A DNA stretch of 64,000 nt from Maribacter sp. 4G9 (GCF_002742265.1 NZ_MDGL01000160.1:1-64000); one strand, 5' to 3'; numbered from the stretch's first letter, positions 1 through 7,072 are shown. Numbers and translations are program-made. The notes: generated by a model from the letters alone, not told the origin.

Positions 1-115
1 GGCACCTGTAGCCCCCGTCCCACTTTAGCCAGGCCAGATGCGACAGGCAGCTGTCCGTGTCCGGGAATTTCTCCATAAAGTCGAAAAGGGACATGCTCTT
101 GAATCTTTGCTCCAT
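1..115 (-). mobile_element. IS1595-family transposase, N-terminal fragment cut by window edge
   Basis: Read on the minus strand from an ATG at 113-115, 38 codons run off the left edge. The peptide contains SLFDFMEKFPD, a Cys, LAWLKWDGGYRC, which is the typical start of IS1595/ISXO2 transposases (short helical N-terminus leading into a CxxC zinc ribbon after 'W.DG..C'). Only the first zinc-ribbon Cys is visible. The DDE catalytic domain would lie outside the window. The terminal inverted repeat should fall in 116-244, but I cannot delimit it from one end. It marks the left side of the accessory region as mobile-element territory. Confidence 0.7.
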
Positions 116-244
116 GTTCTTGATGTTTGTTTCCCCGAATTTACTACTTCTATCGTTATTGATTAAGTACCTAAGTCAATAGAAATATTTATTTTATTAG
201 TCCTTGTTGTAATACATTTAAAGTAAAAATTATAGATACAACCT

Positions 245-766
245 ATGCTATATAATGATTTACATCACTACTTTTCATGGACTACAATTTCTATAGCAAC
301 ATTTTTAAAATCCACTGAAGCAAACGTAAAAGAGCTTTTTGATGAGGATATGGAAATTGGTAAGAATCAAATTTTAGGTGGCACGATTGTTACGCATATT
401 TCAAGAATGGAACATGAATTGAGTAAGGAAAAAGGAAAACCATGGCCAGGCATAGATAAGCATTATGGGGAACTGGAATTTCTTAATTTCACTTACATAA
501 GACATTGTTTTGCTCACGCTGGAGGCAAATTATTGCCAAACCGAAAAGAGAGTATAACTAGTTTTCTTTCGGAGCTAAAAAAGGGAAACATAGTGAACCA
601 TGAGAATAAATCGGTAAAACCCTATTATGATGTAGATGATAAGGATTTTCTGAAGTTGGACGCCAGCAGCATTGGAAGACTATCAAACCTGTGTAAGGAG
701 TTATTAGCTCTTAATGGAAAAATTGATAAAAAAACAGTTCACCCAAAAACTGATTGGATAATCTAA
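245..766 (+). CDS. HEPN-like hypothetical protein
   Basis: A 173-residue soluble protein, largely helical in appearance, without signal peptide. Residues 86-91 read RHCFAH, an R-x4-H motif, which together with the preceding hydrophobic helix (EFLNFTYI) resembles the Rx4-6H active site of HEPN-superfamily RNases and HEPN domains of toxin or defence proteins. The family assignment is inference from that motif; no other domain is recognised. It ends three bases before the first cassette-junction motif and is the first gene of the array seen here. Its own start is not preceded by a clear motif copy, so its left junction may have been lost to the neighbouring insertion sequence. Confidence 0.6.
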   Translation: MLYNDLHHYFSWTTISIATFLKSTEANVKELFDEDMEIGKNQILGGTIVTHISRMEHELSKEKGKPWPGIDKHYGELEFLNFTYIRHCFAHAGGKLLPNRKESITSFLSELKKGNIVNHENKSVKPYYDVDDKDFLKLDASSIGRLSNLCKELLALNGKIDKKTVHPKTDWII

Positions 767-785
767 ACGTTCAATAAAACGATTG
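767..785 (+). repeat. cassette-junction motif, copy 1
   Basis: ACGTTCAATAAAACGATTG; immediately follows the HEPN-like gene and precedes the 43-codon gene whose ATG is at 787. Confidence 0.7.
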
Positions 786-786
786 T

Positions 787-918
787 ATGAGGTTTGATGA
801 TGATAAATTAAGAAAGATGATTTGGAAACACCACAAGGACAGTATTCCGGTTTATATTGGTATAGTAATTCTAGTACTTATAGTTTTACTCATGTATTAT
901 ATTGATACGTCTTTCTAG
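787..918 (+). CDS. 43-residue single-span membrane peptide
   Basis: ATG at 787 lies two bases after a junction-motif copy and the frame closes with TAG at 916-918. The first 20 residues are charged (RFDDDK, KHHKD), followed by one strongly hydrophobic span of about 20 residues (IPVYIGIVILVLIVLLMYYI) and a short tail. It is too short for ordinary gene finders. Its position between two motif copies (767 and 937), in the same strand as all neighbours, supports it as a one-gene cassette. Function unknown; the size and topology would also fit a toxic or regulatory membrane peptide, but nothing shows that. Confidence 0.5.
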   Translation: MRFDDDKLRKMIWKHHKDSIPVYIGIVILVLIVLLMYYIDTSF

Positions 919-936
919 CAAACGATGTGACAATGA

Positions 937-956
937 AAAGTTTAAATAAACGATTG
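937..956 (+). repeat. cassette-junction motif, copy 2
   Basis: AAAGTTTAAATAAACGATTG, five bases before the ATG of the Nudix gene at 962. A partial AAACGATG also occurs at 920-927. Confidence 0.75.
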
Positions 957-961
957 TAGAA

Positions 962-1360
962 ATGACTGAAATTGACAAAATAGCGCTTATCGAAATCAAA
1001 GAGCATAAAATATTGAGTACAAAATCAATAGGTAGAACGAAATACTATATCCCAGGTGGTAAAAGGGAAAAGAACGAGACAGATGAACAAACATTGATAC
1101 GTGAAATTAAGGAAGAGCTTTCTGTAGATGTAATTCCAGGAACTTTGGAATACGTAGGAACTTTTAAAGCACAGTCAGACGGAGCAAAGGATGGGGTACT
1201 TGTGAAAATGACTTGCTATAAAGCAAAATATAAAGGGGATTTGACAGCAAACAGTGAGATTGAGGAAATCAAATGGTTAAATTTAAAAGATATAGACCTC
1301 ATATCTGAGGTTGATAAGATTATTTTTGGCCACCTAGCAGAAATTGGTGAGATCAACTAA
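962..1360 (+). CDS. Nudix hydrolase
   Basis: 132 residues, the size of a stand-alone Nudix domain. The Nudix box is seen as G33-x5-E39-x7-R47-E48-x2-E51-E52, with Ser54 in place of the usual final Gly. The residues before it (KYYIPGGK) match the beta-strand entering the box. Such enzymes hydrolyse a nucleoside diphosphate linked to another moiety using Mg2+; the substrate cannot be told from the sequence. It starts just after a junction motif and its stop at 1358-1360 is followed at once by a degenerate motif leading to the LOG-family gene. Confidence 0.85.
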   Translation: MTEIDKIALIEIKEHKILSTKSIGRTKYYIPGGKREKNETDEQTLIREIKEELSVDVIPGTLEYVGTFKAQSDGAKDGVLVKMTCYKAKYKGDLTANSEIEEIKWLNLKDIDLISEVDKIIFGHLAEIGEIN

Positions 1361-1361
1361 T

Positions 1362-1376
1362 ATTCAAATAACCAAT
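1362..1376 (+). repeat. cassette-junction motif, degenerate copy 3
   Basis: ATTCAAATAACCAAT, 12 of 15 positions equal to GTTCAAATAAACGAT; sits between the Nudix stop and the LOG-family ATG at 1380 and helps decide that start. Confidence 0.45.
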
Positions 1377-1379
1377 TCT

Positions 1380-1952
1380 ATGAATAGTGTTACTGTTTTT
1401 TGTGGGTCAAGTTCAGGAGAAAATGAATTATACCTTCACTCAGCCAAATCACTTGGCATCGCCTTAGCAGAAAACAATATAAGACTTATTTATGGGGGAG
1501 CGTCAGTAGGTCTTATGGGAGCTGTGGCCGATGGAGTATTAGATTCAGGAGGAACCGCTATTGGTGTACTTCCCCGTTTTTTACAAGCCAAGGAATTAGC
1601 ACATGATGGACTTAGTGAACTTATTTTAGTGGATTCAATGCACGAAAGGAAGACCAAGATGAATGAACTTAGCGACGGTGTTATAGCTCTGCCAGGTGGA
1701 TTTGGGACCCTGGAGGAGTTTTTTGAAATGCTTACTTGGGCTCAATTGGGGCTTCATAAAAAGCCTATGGCCATTCTCAATGTGAATCAATTTTATGATA
1801 CACTTTTGAAGTTTATGGAAAACATGGTAAATCAAGGTTTCTTAAAATATGAGAACCTAAAAATGATTTTGGCCGAAGAGAACATACAAGCGTTGTTGAC
1901 TGCCATGAAAAACTATAGGGCCCCTGATGTCGTAAAATGGATTGATAAATAA
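1380..1952 (+). CDS. LOG-family protein (cytokinin riboside 5'-monophosphate phosphoribohydrolase type)
   Basis: 190 residues from ATG 1380. A longer frame from a GTG at 1344 would overlap the Nudix gene, so I use the ATG that follows the junction motif and begins MNSVTVFCGSS, the usual family start. The family signature PGGFGTLEE is at residues 105-113 and the preceding MHERK at 88-92; both form the nucleotide-binding active site of LOG/lysine-decarboxylase-like enzymes, which release the base from a nucleoside 5'-monophosphate. Full length for the family. In bacteria these proteins are widespread and their true substrate is often not cytokinin. It is a single-gene cassette here. Confidence 0.9.
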   Translation: MNSVTVFCGSSSGENELYLHSAKSLGIALAENNIRLIYGGASVGLMGAVADGVLDSGGTAIGVLPRFLQAKELAHDGLSELILVDSMHERKTKMNELSDGVIALPGGFGTLEEFFEMLTWAQLGLHKKPMAILNVNQFYDTLLKFMENMVNQGFLKYENLKMILAEENIQALLTAMKNYRAPDVVKWIDK

Positions 1953-2002
1953 TCGACCTACATATGCAAGAACCTTTGTGGATTATTTTGGCATAACAAA
2001 CC

Positions 2003-2020
2003 AAAGTTCAAATAAACGTT
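2003..2020 (+). repeat. cassette-junction motif, copy 4
   Basis: AAAGTTCAAATAAACGTT, four bases before the ATG of the 37-codon gene at 2025. Confidence 0.75.
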
Positions 2021-2024
2021 AAAT

Positions 2025-2138
2025 ATGAAAAAAGAAGAATCAAAAAAACGACAACGTAGTTTCTTTATCGGTATTCTAGTTGGGATTGTATTATGGGCGA
2101 TAATAAAGGAGTTCGTTTGGCCTATGATTTCAGGTTAA
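2025..2138 (+). CDS. 37-residue single-span membrane peptide
   Basis: ATG at 2025 follows a motif copy; TAA at 2136-2138; the next motif copy begins at 2144. The peptide has a very basic head (KKEESKKRQR) and one hydrophobic span (FFIGILVGIVLWAIIKEFVW). It resembles the 43-residue peptide at 787 in size and topology but not in sequence. Function unknown. The compact motif-gene-motif arrangement is the main support. Confidence 0.5.
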   Translation: MKKEESKKRQRSFFIGILVGIVLWAIIKEFVWPMISG

Positions 2139-2143
2139 TTCAT

Positions 2144-2162
2144 AAAATTCAATAAAACGATG
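2144..2162 (+). repeat. cassette-junction motif, copy 5
   Basis: AAAATTCAATAAAACGATG; the ATG at its end opens only nine codons, so this copy leads into a near-empty interval of about 40 bases before the next copy. Confidence 0.7.
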
Positions 2163-2201
2163 ATTACCTACCAAACTAGGGTAGTGTAATCCCGAAACAT
2201 A
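2163..2201 (+). other. mini-interval with small hairpin between two motif copies
   Basis: Only 39 bases lie between copies 5 and 6. They hold a small inverted repeat (CTACC ... GGGTAG) followed by AATCCCGAAA. A related arrangement (TACTCC ... GGGGTA, then AATTCCGAAA) follows the motif copy at 4762. No gene. Confidence 0.35.
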
Positions 2202-2220
2202 AAAGTTCAAAAAAACGATT
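2202..2220 (+). repeat. cassette-junction motif, copy 6
   Basis: AAAGTTCAAAAAAACGATT, followed after three bases by the TTG start at 2224. Confidence 0.75.
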
Positions 2221-2223
2221 AAT

Positions 2224-2700
2224 TTGAACGAAAAAGAGGACTACTTTAGGATTTCCAAAAATGGACATGTTCATACTTTGAGCAATCAAATTCCTTTCAA
2301 GTGGAAAGAAATGATAATTTGGACTTCTACTACATTGTTTCTTTTGATTTATTTTCTTGGAATTGGCGTTGGAATTTTTGTAGCATTTTTGACTTGGATA
2401 GGTTATATGCTTTACCGATTCGCAGCATGGATTTACCACTCAGAATTAAATATTGACGAGAAAAGTGGAAAAATAATTCAATTGAAAAAAACTCTAGGTA
2501 AAACTCGAAAAATAAACATGATAACCGAAAAGTTTGACCCTGAACGAATTGAATATTTAGAATTGATCCGAAGTGGAAAAACAAAATTCTTACTGAATTA
2601 TCGGACGCATAAGGATAACGTGTTGCTAATTTTAAAGAGTAAAACGGACAAAGACCAGGTTGAAAAGTATATTTCAGAAAAAATAAAAATCCATTATTAA
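2224..2700 (+). CDS. two-span membrane protein of unknown function
   Basis: 158 residues from a TTG start directly after a motif copy; there is no nearby ATG in frame before the hydrophobic region, so TTG is the likely start. Residues 1-35 are soluble and basic, two adjacent hydrophobic stretches span about 35-75 (TTLFLLIYFLGIGVGIFVAF and LTWIGYMLYRFAAWI), and a cytoplasmic-looking tail of about 80 residues follows. The layout (two spans then a small beta-rich tail containing 'IDEKSGKIIQLKKTLGKTRKI') resembles bacterial PH-like membrane proteins, but I do not recognise the family with certainty. Confidence 0.6.
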   Translation: MNEKEDYFRISKNGHVHTLSNQIPFKWKEMIIWTSTTLFLLIYFLGIGVGIFVAFLTWIGYMLYRFAAWIYHSELNIDEKSGKIIQLKKTLGKTRKINMITEKFDPERIEYLELIRSGKTKFLLNYRTHKDNVLLILKSKTDKDQVEKYISEKIKIHY

Positions 2701-2717
2701 AGTATAAACAAACGATG
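2701..2717 (+). repeat. cassette-junction motif, copy 7
   Basis: AGTATAAACAAACGATG abutting the stop codon of the previous gene; its ATG is followed by a stop after two codons, so no gene starts here. The HigBA unit begins 160 bases later from its own promoter. Confidence 0.6.
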
Positions 2718-2785
2718 AGTTAGTACAATATATCATAATTCCTTGGCGATAAATAGATTAATAAGCTAGCAGCTGATTTAAACAT

Positions 2786-2806
2786 ATTTTCCCATCTCGG
2801 GAAAAT
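2786..2806 (+). promoter_or_regulatory. palindromic operator 1 upstream of higBA
   Basis: ATTTTCCC-N5-GGGAAAAT, a perfect 8-bp inverted repeat. It shares the core TTTCCC-N5-GGGAAA with operator 2, 33 bp away centre to centre (about three helical turns), as expected for an autorepressing toxin-antitoxin complex. Confidence 0.6.
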
Positions 2807-2812
2807 TTTAAC

Positions 2813-2845
2813 ATTTATCATTTCCCGTTTTGGGAAATGATAAAT
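2813..2845 (+). promoter_or_regulatory. palindromic operator 2 upstream of higBA
   Basis: A perfect 14-bp inverted repeat: ATTTATCATTTCCC, spacer GTTTT, then its reverse complement. It ends at the first base of a TACCTTTG box, so a bound repressor would block the promoter. Confidence 0.65.
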
Positions 2846-2852
2846 ACCTTTG
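2845..2852 (+). promoter_or_regulatory. -7 box of higBA promoter
   Basis: TACCTTTG is an exact match to the Bacteroidota -7 consensus TAnnTTTG, 22 bases before the higB ATG at 2875. No good -33 TTG is seen at the usual spacing. Confidence 0.5.
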
Positions 2853-2874
2853 TCTTAAGGTATTCATATTGATT

Positions 2875-3168
2875 ATGAGAATTTATTCAAAAAGCACTTT
2901 AATTGAATTCTGGAAAAAGAACCCAAAATCGGAAAAGCAGTTAAGGGCTTTTTACAGTATTATAAAGAACACTGAGTTTAAAAATTCTAACGAGGTGATT
3001 GCTTTATTTAACACGGCAGATGTTGTTAAGGATGGTAAAATAATATTCAATATTTGTCGTAACGATTTTAGATTGATCGTTAAATTCAATTATCAAAAAC
3101 ATGCGGCCTTTATAAGGTTTATTGGCACACATAAAGAGTATGATAAATTGAACATAGAAAGCCTTTAG
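2875..3168 (+). CDS. higB: HigB-type mRNA interferase toxin
   Basis: 97 residues from the ATG at 2875. An upstream TTG at 2830 lies inside the operator and is rejected. The sequence begins MRIYSKSTLIEFWKKNP and contains IFNICRNDFRLIVKFNY and FIRFIGTHKEYDKL, the conserved blocks of the HigB_toxin family (RelE fold, ribosome-dependent mRNA cleavage). The C-terminal GTHKEYD block carries the conserved His, Tyr and Asp. It precedes its antitoxin by 50 bases, the toxin-first order typical of HigBA. Two palindromes overlap the promoter, consistent with autoregulation. It is the only member of the array with clear private control elements. Confidence 0.92.
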   Translation: MRIYSKSTLIEFWKKNPKSEKQLRAFYSIIKNTEFKNSNEVIALFNTADVVKDGKIIFNICRNDFRLIVKFNYQKHAAFIRFIGTHKEYDKLNIESL

Positions 3169-3183
3169 TTAAATAGTAACATT

Positions 3184-3199
3184 TATAGTTCAAACTATA
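3184..3199 (+). promoter_or_regulatory. inverted repeat between higB and higA
   Basis: TATAGTT-CA-AACTATA, a 7-bp dyad in the 50-base gap before higA. It contains AGTTCAAA, the beginning of the junction motif. It may be a third operator or a decayed motif; neither is proven. Confidence 0.3.
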
Positions 3200-3218
3200 A
3201 CAAAAGACTGTTAGAGTT

Positions 3219-3608
3219 ATGGAAATCAAAATTATCAAATCCGAAAATCAGTACAGACAGTACTTAGAACGATTCAATAAAATATTCGATGCAGAAGAAG
3301 GAACACCTGAATCTGATGAGTTTGACTTATTGGCATTAGTAATTGAAAAATATGAGAATGAACACTACCATATAGAAGAGCCACATCCTTTGGAAGCAAT
3401 TAGATTTATGATGGAGCAGAATGGAATTAGTGAAGGTGATTTAGGTAAGATTATAAATAGTAGGTCCCGGGTTTCCGAACTTTTCAGTGGAACTAGAAAA
3501 TTGACCCTAAACCATATTAGGGCTATAAATAAAAGATTACACGTGCCAGCTGATATATTGATAAAAGATTACGAGGTTGGAGAAACACATCACGGTTTGT
3601 CGGCCTAA
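3219..3608 (+). CDS. higA: HigA-type antitoxin, XRE-family HTH
   Basis: 129 residues. The N-terminal half (about 1-60, acidic, DAEEGTPESDEFDLLALVIEKYE) is the toxin-binding extension of HigA-like antitoxins with N-terminal domain first. Residues about 62-120 form the helix-turn-helix (LEAIRFMMEQNGISEGDLGKI followed by SRSRVSELFSGTRKLTLNHIRAIN). The HTH would bind the TTTCCC-N5-GGGAAA palindromes upstream of higB and neutralise HigB. Same strand and 50 bases from higB, so one transcription unit. Confident family call; DNA site is inferred. Confidence 0.92.
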   Translation: MEIKIIKSENQYRQYLERFNKIFDAEEGTPESDEFDLLALVIEKYENEHYHIEEPHPLEAIRFMMEQNGISEGDLGKIINSRSRVSELFSGTRKLTLNHIRAINKRLHVPADILIKDYEVGETHHGLSA

Positions 3609-3664
3609 AATATCATATATAACTCTAATATAGATTTAATTGGTTAATAAAGGGCTCATGTAGT

Positions 3665-3682
3665 AAAGTTCAAATAAAGGAT
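3665..3682 (+). repeat. cassette-junction motif, copy 8
   Basis: AAAGTTCAAATAAAGGAT; the ATG that follows is at once closed by TAG, so no gene begins here. The 15 bases before it (AAAGGGCTCATGTAG) resemble those before copy 10 (AAAGGGTACTACTAT). Confidence 0.75.
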
Positions 3683-3849
3683 ATGTAGTATCATTTGATA
3701 AATAAAAAAGAACTTCGGTAGCTTGTTACTATATAAAACCGTTGTGAAACATTTTTACAGTCTATCATTACTATTCTACAATTCAGCATTTATAAATATT
3801 ATCAGTTTAAAAAAAGGTGGAGTTTAGAAGAAATAAACCAACTGAAATA

Positions 3850-4722
3850 ATGAAGAAAATAATAAAAATTATCGGATGGGCTTTTTTAATTCTACTACTA
3901 GGTGTAATTACAATCGGAACATATTTTTATCAAACCGACCCAATGATAAAAGCGATTGTCAATAACGATGAATCTAAATTGTACTATTTCCCAACCAAAG
4001 AAATGGACGATATGGACGAATTGGATTACCTTGAATCCTCTTTAAAAGTTGAAGATTCGATTAAAATATATACTTATCAATTTAAACCAATAGGAGAAAA
4101 AAGAGCGAACATTTTTCTAATTCACGGAGCAGGTGGAAATGTAAGTACATATCGAAATCTGATTAAACCTTTAACTGATAATGGATTTGGAGTTTACGCA
4201 TTGGATTGGCGAGGGTATGGGAAATCAACTGGAGTTCCCAATTACAAAGGAGTCATGAAAGATACCGAAATTGCATTTAAGGACTTTTCCACGAAAATAG
4301 CTCGGGATAGTTTAAAAACTATAGTTTATGGAATGTCATTAGGCGGTCCAATGGCCATTAAAATCACTAAGGACAATCAAAATAAAGTGAACTTATTAGT
4401 ATTGGATGGAACGGTGGAATCTGCACAAAGTTTGGCAATTGATTATGCACCGGTTGAATATCTCAAAGAAAAGTCTAAAAAATCACCTGAAAAGTTTAAT
4501 CAAGATTATGTTGGAGTTAGGGACATTGCGGAAATTAACAATATTCCAAAACTAATTATTCATAGCCGAATGGACAGAGATGTTCCTTTCAAGAGAGGTC
4601 AGAATGTGTTTAATTCGGCAAAAGAACCGAAAGAATTTTGGGAAACAGAAACCGACCATATAATGACATTGAGGGATTTATCAGACGAAACTGTAAAAAA
4701 GATTTCCGAGAAAATACATTAA
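3850..4722 (+). CDS. membrane-anchored alpha/beta hydrolase
   Basis: 290 residues from ATG 3850; an upstream GTG at 3817 would add a basic stretch before the membrane anchor and is less likely. Residues 1-25 (MKKIIKIIGWAFLILLLGVI) are a signal anchor. The alpha/beta-hydrolase core shows the oxyanion segment IHGAGGN, DWRGYGKS, nucleophile elbow YGMSLGG (Ser in GxSxG), acid region SRMDRDVPF and the late His in TDHIMT. This is the BEM46/YqkD-like group facing the periplasm. Substrate unknown. It is the first of three unrelated hydrolases in succession. Confidence 0.85.
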   Translation: MKKIIKIIGWAFLILLLGVITIGTYFYQTDPMIKAIVNNDESKLYYFPTKEMDDMDELDYLESSLKVEDSIKIYTYQFKPIGEKRANIFLIHGAGGNVSTYRNLIKPLTDNGFGVYALDWRGYGKSTGVPNYKGVMKDTEIAFKDFSTKIARDSLKTIVYGMSLGGPMAIKITKDNQNKVNLLVLDGTVESAQSLAIDYAPVEYLKEKSKKSPEKFNQDYVGVRDIAEINNIPKLIIHSRMDRDVPFKRGQNVFNSAKEPKEFWETETDHIMTLRDLSDETVKKISEKIH

Positions 4723-4761
4723 CTACATTGGCTTCTAGGACAACCCTGCCAAATTTGTAAT

Positions 4762-4778
4762 AGTTTAAATAAACGATG
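4762..4778 (+). repeat. cassette-junction motif, copy 9
   Basis: AGTTTAAATAAACGATG; the ATG opens only five codons. Followed by the small hairpin element described at 2163. Confidence 0.65.
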
Positions 4779-4844
4779 CCTAATACTCCTTAAACTGGGG
4801 GGTAATTCCGAAAGTAATTAGAATTCAATGAATTATCAATAACT

Positions 4845-4852
4845 TATATTTG
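4845..4852 (+). promoter_or_regulatory. -7 promoter box before the lipoprotein hydrolase
   Basis: TATATTTG, exact TAnnTTTG match, 18 bases before the ATG at 4871; no clear -33 TTG. Confidence 0.4.
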
Positions 4853-4870
4853 GCTTAATAGGTACAAGAA

Positions 4871-5845
4871 ATGAAATATATTCGGTTCATAATAATTATA
4901 CATCTTTTCTACAGCTGTCAATCCCAAACTCCCCAACTATTAATTGAAGAACGTCTAATTTCAGATTGGTCAAAATATCCGATTTACCCAAGGTTGATAG
5001 ATGACACCAATGGCAAAGCGAAGTGGAAAGAAAAATACCAATATTTAGATAGCATAAATGTATATGGAATAACCTATCTGAGCGATGGCCTTAAAATAAA
5101 AGGATTTATGGCCAAACCAAAAAAAGAAGGCAATTACCCTTGTATAATCTATAATAGGGGCGGTAACAGGGAGTTTGGGTCTCTCAATGCGGCCAACGGG
5201 GCAATAACCTTGGGACAGATTGCAAGAGAAGGATATGTGGTAATCGCTAGCCAATACAGAGGAAATGGTGGAAGTGAAGGACATGAAGAGTTTGGAGGCC
5301 GGGATATAAACGATATCCTTAACTTAACGGAAGTTTTGAAAGAAGTGGATGATGCCAATACGGAAAAAATCGGGATGTACGGATGGAGTCGTGGAGGAAT
5401 GATGACCTATATGGCATTGACCAAAACCGATGCAATCAAAGTTGCCGTTGTCGGAGGAGCTGTTTCTGATTGTTTCGAGACAATAAGAGACCGACCGGAA
5501 ATGGAGACCAACGTCATAGCCGAATTGGTCCCGAATTACGAACAATCAAAAGAGAAGGAGCTAACTAAACGGTCTGCGGTCAAATGGGCAAATCAATTCC
5601 CCAAAAATGTTCCAATATTGGTACTTCACGGTAATGCCGATTGGCGGGTCAAACCCGAACAGAGCTTGAGGCTGGCAATGGAATTTGAAAAATATAGGAT
5701 ACCTTACAGATTAATAATGTTCGAAGGTGGAGACCATGGGATTTTGGAGCATCGAAAGGAAGTGGACAGAGAAATAAAAGACTGGTTCGAAAAATACTTA
5801 AAATATGACGAGCCTTTACCTAATATGGAATACCACGGAAGATAA
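4871..5845 (+). CDS. lipoprotein prolyl-oligopeptidase-like hydrolase (S9/dienelactone-hydrolase type)
   Basis: 324 residues. The N-terminus (KYIRFIIIIHLFYSC) is a lipoprotein signal with Cys at about residue 16, so the enzyme is probably anchored at a membrane, facing the periplasm. The catalytic core contains GNGGSEGHEEFGG, nucleophile YGWSRGGMMT, acid HGNADWRV and the His in GGDHGILEH, the order of S9-type serine hydrolases without the beta-propeller. Substrate could be a peptide or ester. It begins after motif copy 9 but has its own -7 box, and the reading frame is complete. Confidence 0.87.
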   Translation: MKYIRFIIIIHLFYSCQSQTPQLLIEERLISDWSKYPIYPRLIDDTNGKAKWKEKYQYLDSINVYGITYLSDGLKIKGFMAKPKKEGNYPCIIYNRGGNREFGSLNAANGAITLGQIAREGYVVIASQYRGNGGSEGHEEFGGRDINDILNLTEVLKEVDDANTEKIGMYGWSRGGMMTYMALTKTDAIKVAVVGGAVSDCFETIRDRPEMETNVIAELVPNYEQSKEKELTKRSAVKWANQFPKNVPILVLHGNADWRVKPEQSLRLAMEFEKYRIPYRLIMFEGGDHGILEHRKEVDREIKDWFEKYLKYDEPLPNMEYHGR

Positions 5846-5894
5846 AATTTGTTATTAAACCCATTGGTTTAGTCTGAAAAACTAGTGTATTCAA

Positions 5895-6953
5895 TTAAAG
5901 GGTACTACTATGTAAAAGTTCAAATAAAGGATTGTGTTTTATTTCAATCAACGTTCCAATTCTTCTAAAAAGCAAAATGATTTCTTTGCAGATAATATCC
6001 GCATTTTTCTTTTCGGTGAAAATGGTAAAATGACCTCCATCTAGGAAAAATACCTTACCATTTGTTGATAAGGACGCCATTTCTTCCTGCATCTTTTTCC
6101 TTTCGGTTCTCATATTTTCTGGATGTAAACCCATTTTTCGAAGAGCTCTTTCGTTTAAATGTGTTCCGGAAAAAACCCTTATCGGTGAACTATCAGTTTC
6201 CATTACTTTTTTGGACATTTCTTCCAATGACCCATGCCACTTACGCTCTTCCAAGTAACCCCATAGATATTTACCACTGGAAAAGTAGTCGTCATATCGA
6301 TTGGTAACTACCTCAGGGACCCCGGGGGCTATCATAACATTATTCCCGAAAACTGATGTATATAAGTCTAAGACTCCTAAATCCCCTAAAATAGCACCCG
6401 CATAATACATTAAATTTAACCAATCGGGAGATGGTGGCAACTTTAGCCGTTCGCGTTCGTCAGGATGCCCAGAATCAATTAGTACCATAGCGGCCACTTC
6501 GTTCGGATAGCATTGTTTAAATACTCGAATATAGTGGCCGCCGTGTGAGTGTCCGGCCAGAATATAGGGAGGTGATTCCCCTGTCCTTTCCAACAATTTG
6601 TGCAGTTCATGGGCAACAGTTTCGGGATCGCGTGGCCCATCGCTTAGTTCACTATAACCTATACCGGCACGGTCATAGCGAACGACTCGCATACTATCAC
6701 GAAGGCCTTCCGCTAGCCAATAATAGTATTCACTGTGAGCTCCTGCGCCAGCTTCAATCACCAAAGTTGGTTTGTTGTTTCTTTCACCCGTACTATTTAT
6801 ATGTAGTTTGAAACCTCCAACGTCCACCAACTTTCCTGGCGGTTGTGGTTTGTTTCCAAATAAACGAAGGACCAAACCAGCTATAATAATTAACAGAAAC
6901 AACGATGCAATCGAAATACCGACCCACTTTAAGACCTTACAGATTATTCTCAT
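5895..6953 (-). CDS. membrane-anchored alpha/beta hydrolase, reverse orientation
   Basis: 352 residues. Residues 1-35 include an N-terminal membrane anchor (ISIASLFLLIIIAGLVLRLF). The core shows VIEAGAGAHSEYYYW, YDRAGIGYS, the nucleophile elbow AGHSHGG, IDSGHPDE and the C-terminal His in GGHFTIF. This is the haloalkane-dehalogenase/epoxide-hydrolase-like group of alpha/beta hydrolases; substrate unknown. It is the only gene of the array before 12 kb on the minus strand. Its expected end is near LFRRIG; the last 20 or so residues (including LIEIKHNPLFELL) are encoded by junction-motif DNA read backwards, as if the native stop had been lost on insertion. It is divergent from the LytS/LytTR pair. 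Confidence 0.85.
   Translation of the reverse strand: MRIICKVLKWVGISIASLFLLIIIAGLVLRLFGNKPQPPGKLVDVGGFKLHINSTGERNNKPTLVIEAGAGAHSEYYYWLAEGLRDSMRVVRYDRAGIGYSELSDGPRDPETVAHELHKLLERTGESPPYILAGHSHGGHYIRVFKQCYPNEVAAMVLIDSGHPDERERLKLPPSPDWLNLMYYAGAILGDLGVLDLYTSVFGNNVMIAPGVPEVVTNRYDDYFSSGKYLWGYLEERKWHGSLEEMSKKVMETDSSPIRVFSGTHLNERALRKMGLHPENMRTERKKMQEEMASLSTNGKVFFLDGGHFTIFTEKKNADIICKEIILLFRRIGTLIEIKHNPLFELLHSSTL
5915..5932 (+). repeat. cassette-junction motif, copy 10
   Basis: AAAGTTCAAATAAAGGAT. Here the neighbouring gene lies on the opposite strand, and its last codons read through the motif in reverse. Confidence 0.75.
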
Positions 6954-7072
6954 AATAATTTATAGTTTTATCATTTTAGCCAAACATAAATTCACTGAAA
7001 GACTGTTTGAAATTATTTTGATGAACCATCCATAAAGCCGCATCTGTAGACATGATTCTTTGGCCAATAGGA

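Noticed and set aside
2830-2874. Longer N-terminus of HigB from TTG 2830
   Set aside because: It would lie inside the operator and before the promoter box; homologues begin at the MRIYSK-type start.
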